Below are positions 57,654 to 64,000 of a stretch of DNA of 64,000 nucleotides, in pieces. The notes under the pieces are model-generated. The model was given only the letters and a program-made list of their open reading frames with translations. It was not told the origin of the DNA and searched no databases. The stretch spans positions 241,117,803 through 241,181,802 of the forward strand of contig OV884059.1 in assembly GCA_930367215.1 (NCBI GenBank). Reading direction: 5' to 3'. Origin of the DNA: Pollenia angustigena. Lineage: Eukaryota; Arthropoda; Insecta; Diptera; Polleniidae. Position numbers and translations under genes: made by a program. How positions within the stretch are numbered: the first letter of the stretch is position 1; every line of letters begins with the position of its first letter.

Positions 57654-58095
57654 CTTCTAAGTGCTGATTCTGTGATGCGTAAACTGGGTGTTGAATTCAA
57701 TTTACGCTTTTCTGAAACATCTCTTGACAGTTGTTGCTGATGGAATTGCATCTGCTGGGAGTGCTGTTGATTGTGATGATTTGTCTGCGAAAACGGTGGG
57801 TTGTTATTAAAACGTTGCTTTTGGTGGGATCTATTGTGATGTCTTTTGGGCATTGTATTCAATGAAAAACAGGATGTAGATGCAGTATCCTCGCTGTTCC
57901 CTTTTGTTTTAGTACTGCTGCGATTCAGTGATTTAACAGATGCTGAGCGCATACAATACAATTGTGGACGTCGACCATTCAACGATTTAGTAGTAAATTT
58001 ACGTCTATTAGCTGTTGTTATTGTTGTTGCCGTTGCTATTGTTGCTTCGGATTCCGTTTTGCCTGAATCACAAGCTTCATTTAGTGCTTTATCAT
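57654..58095 (-). CDS. CCKLR-17D1: Sulfakinin/CCK-like receptor, third cytoplasmic loop exon
   Basis: This exon belongs to the same receptor as 45524-45932. It starts after TTTTGTTTTGCAG (acceptor, phase 1) with DDKALNEACDSGKTESEA and ends RITESALR plus AG before the donor GTATGTGAG. It is 442 bp: 2 bases, 146 codons, 2 bases. The product is Ser/Thr/Asn/Gln/His-rich with basic patches (KPK-type, HHNRSHQKQRF, NHHNQQHSQQ), as expected for the long variable loop between helices 5 and 6, where G proteins couple. It joins to SNLEKNLESKKRVVK of the next exon. No helix-5 exon is found upstream in the window. The loop is too variable to name alone; the call comes from the splice fit. Confidence 0.8.
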
Positions 58096-58146
58096 CTGCA
58101 AAACAAAAAAAATATTCAAGTACATTCATAACACTGGTTTACAGCC

Positions 58147-58869
58147 AAAAAATACCAAGAACGCCACATGCCTAGATAAGTTAATTGAGACCTCCTGAAC
58201 ACGAAAAACGATGTAATTTTTTTTTTCCTAAGTACAGTTGTTTAGATAACGGTACTTTTGTGTTTTTCGGTGTATGGTCCCAACCAAAAAGTCCAATCGA
58301 AATAAATGGCATATCGTTGGAAAGTTAATTGAATGCCTTTTCCGTCGATATGCTGAAAATTTCTATCTGATAAGAAATGGCTGAGAAATGGCACCTCAAA
58401 GTTCCAAATTTGCCTATTTTTTACGTTTTTTTTTTAATTTTTCATTTTAATTTGGTTTTTTTTTCTACGTTATATTAAATATCTGGAATATTTTATTCTT
58501 TAACCAAATAGTATATTTAATTACCATTATTTTAAGCGTAATTTGAAAAAAATCGGATGAAAAATAAAGTTTTTATTAAGGATTTTGTGGAACGACAATA
58601 TTTTCATCTCAAATAAAATTCCGTTTTTTTTTTAAATACGTTAAAACTATCGACGGAAAAGGCATTCAATTAACTTTCCAACGATATGCCATCTATTTCG
58701 ATCGGAGTTTTTGGTTGGGCTCCAGAAGGGTTTGAGTGAGACCATACACCGAAAAACACAAAAGTACCGTTATCTAAAAAACGGTACTTAGGAAAAAAAA
58801 TTACAGCGTTTTTCGTGTTCAGGAGGTCCCAATTAACTTATCTAGGCATGTGGCGTTCTTGGTACTTTT
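58147..58869. mobile_element. Large inverted repeat beside the exon
   Basis: The left arm 58149-58356 (ATACCAAGAACGCCACATGC, CAAATTAACT/GTTAATTGAG, CATATCGTTGGAAAGTTAAT) is the inverse of the right arm 58645-58868, about 90% identical over 200 bp. The loop is about 290 bp. It lies only about 52 bp upstream (minus-strand sense) of the exon acceptor. Confidence 0.85.
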
Positions 58870-59061
58870 CCAAACTTAAAATTTGTAAAGCAGTGTAAGC
58901 AAGTAAACAATAAACTTATTATTTACTGAAAAGATTCAGTTAAGAATTATGATGTAAAACAAATTATCATACATACAAGTCGATACACCTTTTGTACAGG
59001 TAAATAGTTTTTTTTTTAAATAAAAGGAAAGACCAGAAATGGAAATAAACTCAATAGAAGA

Positions 59062-59863
59062 TGGCATGTCATAACGTCCAGTGTCATAGTGTCCATGGAC
59101 ATTATGACACTTTTGAAAGTGACATAGTGTCCATGGACTAACTAAAGCTTCTCTGCACAGCCGGCCTTTGGCCGGGCGCAAGGATTTTCTCCTCTATGGT
59201 ATAACAAACACCGGCTTCGCTAAGTAAAGCTTCTAAAATCTGCCTTGTTTCCGAACGAAAGCCGACTATGCAGAGAAGCTTTAGTTAGCGAAGCCGGTGT
59301 TTGTTATACCATAGAGAAGAAAATCCTTGTGCCCTGCCAAAGGCCGGCTGTGCAGAGAAGCTTTAGTTAGCGAAGCCGGTTTTTGTTATACCATAGAGGA
59401 GAAAATCCTTGCGCCCGGCCGAAGGCCGGCTGTGCAGAGAAGCTTTAGTTAGCGAAGCCGGTATTTGTTATAGCATAGGGGAGCAAATCCTTGCGCCCAA
59501 AAGTGTTTTCGTTATATATTTAATATATACACCCAGAAAAAAACCGCAAAACAATTTTTAAAAATTTTTTTACCATATTATGTTTCATTTAACCAAATCA
59601 TTGTCACCGACAACCATATTATGGTTAAATTAGTTTCTTTAAAAATAGCTTTGTTGGTTGGGACCATAATGAAACATGTTTTTCTCTGCGTGTATGCAGA
59701 TCATTTTTTTGTATTTAACTTCTTTAGTAATTATGGACCTAATGACACTTTTGAAAGTGTCATAATGTCCACTTGCATAGTGTCACAAACATTTCCATTA
59801 TGACACTTTCAAAAGTGTCATAACGTCCATGGACACTATGACACTGGACGTTATGACATGCCA
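59062..59863. mobile_element. 802-bp foldback with 82-bp units, complete copy
   Basis: TGGCATGTCATAACGTCCAG and its inverse bound it, both followed by TGTCATAGTGTCCATGGAC and CACTTTTGAAAGTG motifs. Inside: one unit forward (59170-59235), a centre (59239-59264, TGCCTTGTTTCCGAACG), three inverted units starting at 59270, 59352 and 59434 (82-bp period, GCAGAGAAGCTTTAGTTAGC), then a small MITE. It is the intact relative of 6129-6870. Confidence 0.85.
59528..59694. mobile_element. Small MITE inside the foldback, better copy
   Basis: TACACCCAGAAAAA and TTTTTCTCTGCGTGTA are inverted, with TA at each edge. The interior has AACCAAATCATTGTCACCGA and ACCATATTATGG, as at 6703-6868. Confidence 0.75.
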
Positions 59864-60249
59864 CCTAATAGAATATGAATGTGTTATCATCCAAAAATAA
59901 ACTTCAACCCCAAATACAACCAGGTAACGAGTTTCAAGCCATAAAAGCATTCACATGTATCAAAATCCACTTGTTTCAAACAAATCCAATAACATTACAA
60001 ACAATATTCAACCATATTGGATCCGTCATTTTGAATTTTCAAAATCCAATACCAGATTCGTAAAAATTTTGTTTTTATTATGTTTGACTTCAGCTTTGTG
60101 GAAATGTTTTAGCGGAGGTTAATTTTGTAAGGATAACACTAAAAAATTTACAATCTTTAACATCCACAGGAGACACTTTAAACAAATAGACAAATGGGGG
60201 AAAAACAGAAACAATAAATCCGCGATGTTTTTAATCGTGCCTAGATTTA
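59864..60249. other. Non-coding stretch
   Basis: No gene; a short plus-strand frame has no domain. Confidence 0.4.
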
Positions 60250-61385
60250 ATCAATTTCAATTTCTAGATCACGGAAAGACACTATTCGTCTAGTAGATAT
60301 AAATGGGTGTGCCAAATTTTCTTTATCGTCCACCTCCATATCCTCCCCAGGCCCCGAGAATTTCGTTATCATCTCGTGACAGCGAACACCAATCACGGTA
60401 ACGGCTTGGCCGACCTCGTTTTTGAAGAAGTATGGCCCGATGACGCCGCCAGCTAGAACGAATTGGGCGAGCATGCACAGGTGTTTTAACATTTCTTACA
60501 GACCCAGTTTGCTGAAATTCGCGCACAATTCTTTCTATTGTACACATTAAGTCGTTTAAGGCGCCCGTACACGACATGTATTTGTCATCTGACATGTCAA
60601 ATTTTCAAGTCACATGTCTGTCAAAATTGCTGTTTTACATAAGGTTTATAATATTCGGTCACAAACGTACATGTAATTTGCTTCTGACATTGTCTCTGTT
60701 TTTTTTTTCGCATTGTTATTGCAGAAACCAAAGTAGTTCTCGGTTTCAAAATAGCTTGCTGCCGCCACGAAAATATTTATTTGCGCCGTAAAATAATTTA
60801 GCCATCTTAACATTTTTTCTTTTATTTTAAAGATACCAATTTAGAATTTTATAATTAAACGGTTTTTATGTCTATATTTACATAAATTCTGTTCAATGGT
60901 GAGATGAGCATACATATCTTGGTATTGTAAAATATTAACTTCAGCCGGCTAATGATTCCGTCAATAGTTGACGCCGCTGCCAGTTTCTTCCCGGCAAAGA
61001 TTTCTGATGTCAGATGGTTTGTCAGAAGAAAATAGAGCACGCTCTAATTGAAATTTTGTCAGATGACTTTGCGTCTGACTTTTACAGAAGCAAAGTTAAA
61101 AAGGTAACACACGACATGTATGTGTTTTGCAGTGGGAAATTTGACATGTCAGATGACAAAAACATGTCGTCTATATGCTCCTTTATGCTAACCAAAAATC
61201 ACGAAGCGCACGAAATGCATTTTGATTTCAACGCCCATTTTGGTAAAAGACTTTAACAATCTTAATGCGCTGCTTATTTGTGTACCTCTTCATGATTGAA
61301 TTTGTCAAACAATGAATTAAATAAATGTCAAATGAAGTTGGACAAAAAACTCGACGTCAAGGTGTGACTCACAATTAACATCGTG
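60250..61385 (-). pseudogene. Deleted mariner transposase split by an inserted element
   Basis: The minus strand starts at ATG near 61293 with MKRYTNKQRIKIVKVFYQNGR, a stop, NQNAFRALRDFW. An inverted-repeat element (60571-61170) interrupts, and the protein resumes as LNDLMCTIERIVREFQQTGSVRNVKTPVHAR. Then an internal deletion joins directly to AGGVIGPYFFKNEVGQAVTV and GVRCHEMITKF in another frame. Compare 19314-20399, where the skipped part holds the first catalytic Asp. A terminal region related to the 19201 end lies at 61300-61385. Inactive. Confidence 0.8.
60571..61170. mobile_element. 600-bp CATCTGACA-family TIR element
   Basis: ACGACATGTATTTGTCATCT and GACATGTCAAATTT at the left are the inverse of AAATTTGACATGTC and AGATGACAAAAACATGTCGT at the right. 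TGTCAGATG/CATCTGACA words occur at least five times inside. It sits inside a mariner relic, so it is younger than that. A second, split copy is at 49400-51010. Confidence 0.8.
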
Positions 61386-62771
61386 CAATATGGGTTATAA
61401 ACTTTTGTAAATAGGGCCGTTAGATTCCAAAATTTTGTGTGGACATTTGTGTTGATGCAATACACCAGAATCAATTGAAAAGTCTATTTTAAATTTTTGG
61501 CTTGTTAGGGACTTTTGCGTTTAAGGAATCGATGTGTATGTACGTGGTTAAAAAAAATTGCTTTTTTATTATTTATTGTTTAACAACATTATTTTTTTTT
61601 ATTGTTTTATTTTTTTGTTTACTAATGTTAAATTAAAGTTTTAAATCAAATATACATGTTTAATTTTGCGATTGGATAACATAACTTGCATTACTCGAAA
61701 TATTCGAATGAATTAAGACTCTTGTTCGATTAATCTAGAAATACTAATATTTAAAAACTCAAACCGAAACGAAATGGGATGTTGCAAATAAACTCAAGTA
61801 AATACTTAACCTTTTGCTTGAAACCTGCTGGCAAACATCTACTGCTCTTGCCACTGTTGAACTAAATGGTTTTAATACTTTTTTAATTATAATCCAGAGT
61901 CTATTGCTTTTACACTTGGCTGTCTGTTGCGGTTTTGTTTGAAAGTAGTTTACACAAGTCGGTATACCACAAAATAGGAGTTTATGTTTTACGTAAAAAG
62001 TTTTAAATTATTAAGTTTTTAAATTTAATGCTACAAATTTCCGCACATTTCTGTTTTTGTAATAACTCTACACTCAAAAAAAATCCATGCGAAATACATA
62101 ATAACTATTTACAAGTTATGAAAAAATTTGTGTATTTTACGAAATATTTTTCTAAATTGCTTCAAATTTACTGTGAGTTCGTAAATTAAATATTTACTAT
62201 TTTACTTATAAAAAAATTTTTCGTAGAAATTTCGTTTATAAATCTGTTTTGTTTTTTGTGAATAAGGCTGATTATTATTCTGAGAACAATTTTAAATAAA
62301 ATATTACGAAATAAAAAATTTTGTATATAATAAATATGCAAAAACAAGAAAATATTAACTTTGAAAAAAATACCGCAATTTTAATAAGTGGACAATAAAT
62401 GTTTATTGGCACAATAAGTTTCCAGCAGACATTTACCTCATTGCAGTTTTTTTTTTTATTATCAACACACGCAACTTTTTTTATGCCTTCCATTAATAAA
62501 ACTATTTTTAGAACAATTTTTAATATTCTTTACAGATTTATTAATTATACCATTAATTAAAAAAAAAAAACAAAATTTAGAATTGATTTTTTAACTGCAA
62601 ATTCTTCGTTAATTATAAACTCTTTTATTTATTTGCATAAAGGCCTGTTGTAAATTAAACAACAAATTGCATAAAAAATTAATTAACAACAGATTGAGTA
62701 TTTTAGTTAATTAATTTATTATAGCGGTCTTCATGAAATAGTAGCAAAAATAAAAAAAACATTTTTTTCTC
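61386..62771. other. Non-coding stretch
   Basis: AT-rich. TACACTCAAAAAAAATCC at 62071 resembles a CACTCA-type element end but no partner was found. No gene is seen. Confidence 0.45.
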
Positions 62772-63600
62772 ATTACACTACGTGACAAAATTTCAACAAA
62801 GTCGTGACCAAATGAATCTGGCAGCTAAACCGAATATGAAGTCAGAATTGTCAAAAGTAGAACAGTTTTTGAGATATTCCAAAATAAGCGTTATTTGTGT
62901 TTTTTGAAAAGATAATGTGACTGAAATACCAATATCTTCAACAATTTTAAACGGATTATGTAATTCTTTCTTTTTAGTAAAAGGTTATAAAATTTCTAAA
63001 ATAACCATGGATTGCTTGTGAAGATTGGTCAAGAAATGACAGAGCTACAGGGGACAAAAGTTCAAGCTTCATTGAAAATTTTATGATTTTGTTCAATTTT
63101 GTTCTTTTCAAGTTATTTTTTTTAAACCAATGATTTCAAAATCCTAATGTTTTATTGCATACGACATTAGATTATTTTAATATGAACATTTTGAGCCCAA
63201 CAAGACATAGATTGGTACAAAAATGGCAAAGCTACAGAAGATTTAGTAAATTAACCCACAAAGAAATTCAATAGTTTCAAGCAATTTTTAATATTTATTG
63301 TTACTAAAAATTTAGCTTTGTATATTTATTTGTTGTGGGTTAATGCAATTAATCTTCTGTAACTTTGTCATTTTTGCACCGATCTGGTTCCAAAATGTTC
63401 GTATTGAAAAAGGCTAAAATTTTATTTTTTGGATATTTGCATTTCAGTCACAGCATCTTTTTTAAAAACACAAATAACGGTTATTTTGGAATACTGTTCT
63501 AGTTTTGACAATTCTGACTTCATATTCGGATTCAGCGGACAATTTTACATAAAGATTATGTGTCAAATTCATTTGGTCAAAAAATTGTCACGTAGTGTTA
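62772..63600. mobile_element. 830-bp foldback element, CACTACGTGACAA ends
   Basis: CACTACGTGACAAAATTT (62776) and ATTGTCACGTAGTG (to about 63598) are inverted. Arms of about 160 bp (GAATATGAAGTCAGAATTGT, AACAGTTTTTGAGATATTCC or equivalents) continue into an inner stem (AAGCTACAGAAGATT, TTAACCCACAA with inverse). Almost the whole element can fold on itself. Confidence 0.8.
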
Positions 63601-64000
63601 TTTATTTATTAAACCTTCATATATTAAATGGGTAATTCCATGTCAAATCGACCAAGAGTGGGACACGAACCCTTTCGATTTTAGGGAAATTTGCTGAGAA
63701 GGCTCCTTTTATCCTATTAGTAACATATATGAACGAAAAACATAAATTTAAAAAAAAATATATACTTGGGGCTACTAACCTTTAGTTTTTCTGAAAATAT
63801 TATCTGCAAAATATTAAATTTTAAAAACGGGCTAAGGTAAAATTTTTTCTTTTTTTTTGCTGATTTTTTTTATATAGATACTAGCTTAACCCGTTGTGCT
63901 TCGCTACACTGCTTTAACCACCTTTAAAGACTTTCTTTTTAATAGTTCTTTAGTAGAGAGATATTTTTTCAAAAGTGTAGTATACCATAAGAGTGACTTT
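63601..64000. other. Non-coding stretch with a Helitron-like end
   Basis: 63604-63632 resembles 3244-3272 (TTATTTATT, CTTCATATATTAAAT). ACTAGCTTAACCCGTTGTGC at 63882, followed by TTCGCTACAC, resembles the start of the element at 28433 and probably runs past the window end. Confidence 0.4.

Noticed and set aside
57846..58175. 109-residue plus-strand open frame
   Set aside because: It is the antisense of the receptor loop exon and crosses its splice acceptor.
58096..64000. Exons for helices 1-5 of the receptor
   Set aside because: No minus-strand frame with helix-5 or DRY-type motifs ends at a phase-1 donor in this interval; they probably lie outside the window.

Overview
The window looks like a stretch of a brachyceran fly genome, probably a calyptrate (blowfly or house-fly type). 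This is an inference from three things: very high A+T, fly-type dispersed repeats (a mini-me-like family with GTCY runs and TTCGGCACAGCCGAA ends), and two exons of a gene that reads like Drosophila CCKLR-17D1. There is no bacterial, viral or organellar gene layout. No undescribed multi-gene system was found. The interest lies in the transposable elements and in their structure.

One host gene is visible, on the minus strand. Exon 57654-58095 encodes a low-complexity third cytoplasmic loop. Terminal exon 45524-45932 encodes transmembrane helices 6 and 7 and the C-terminal tail of a sulfakinin/cholecystokinin-like GPCR. The two splice sites agree in phase (AG|G) across an 11.7-kb intron packed with mobile elements. 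The exons for helices 1-5 should lie beyond 64000; none is seen between 58096 and 64000.

Everything else is mobile-element debris, often nested. Non-LTR retrotransposon relics, all on the minus strand, lie at 455-3008 (CR1/Jockey-like, one in-frame stop), 31985-33305 (RTE-like, frameshifted, YADD changed to NADD), 37770-38960 (split by a 779-bp inverted-repeat element) and 51260-52310 (Jockey-like linker region). DNA-transposon relics include a nearly full mariner with DD41D spacing at 19201-20495 (two stops), several mariner fragments (3636, 8538, 42178 and 60250-61385), piggyBac remnants (13695-15058 and 18600-18900), a pogo-type MITE (29356-29833), and the C-terminal part of a Transib/RAG1-like transposase (34776-35345).

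Many short non-autonomous elements with terminal inverted repeats, foldbacks and hairpins are mapped. Some occur more than once, so their families can be compared: CCCAATAA-ended elements with 2-bp duplications of differing sequence, CACTCA-ended elements at TA, GGTGTTTTC palindromes, and a foldback carrying a tRNA-like core. Two foldback families differ between copies by inversion of their internal part. A hammerhead-ribozyme-like motif lies at 25631-25675. Family names rest on recognised motifs; no database search was possible.
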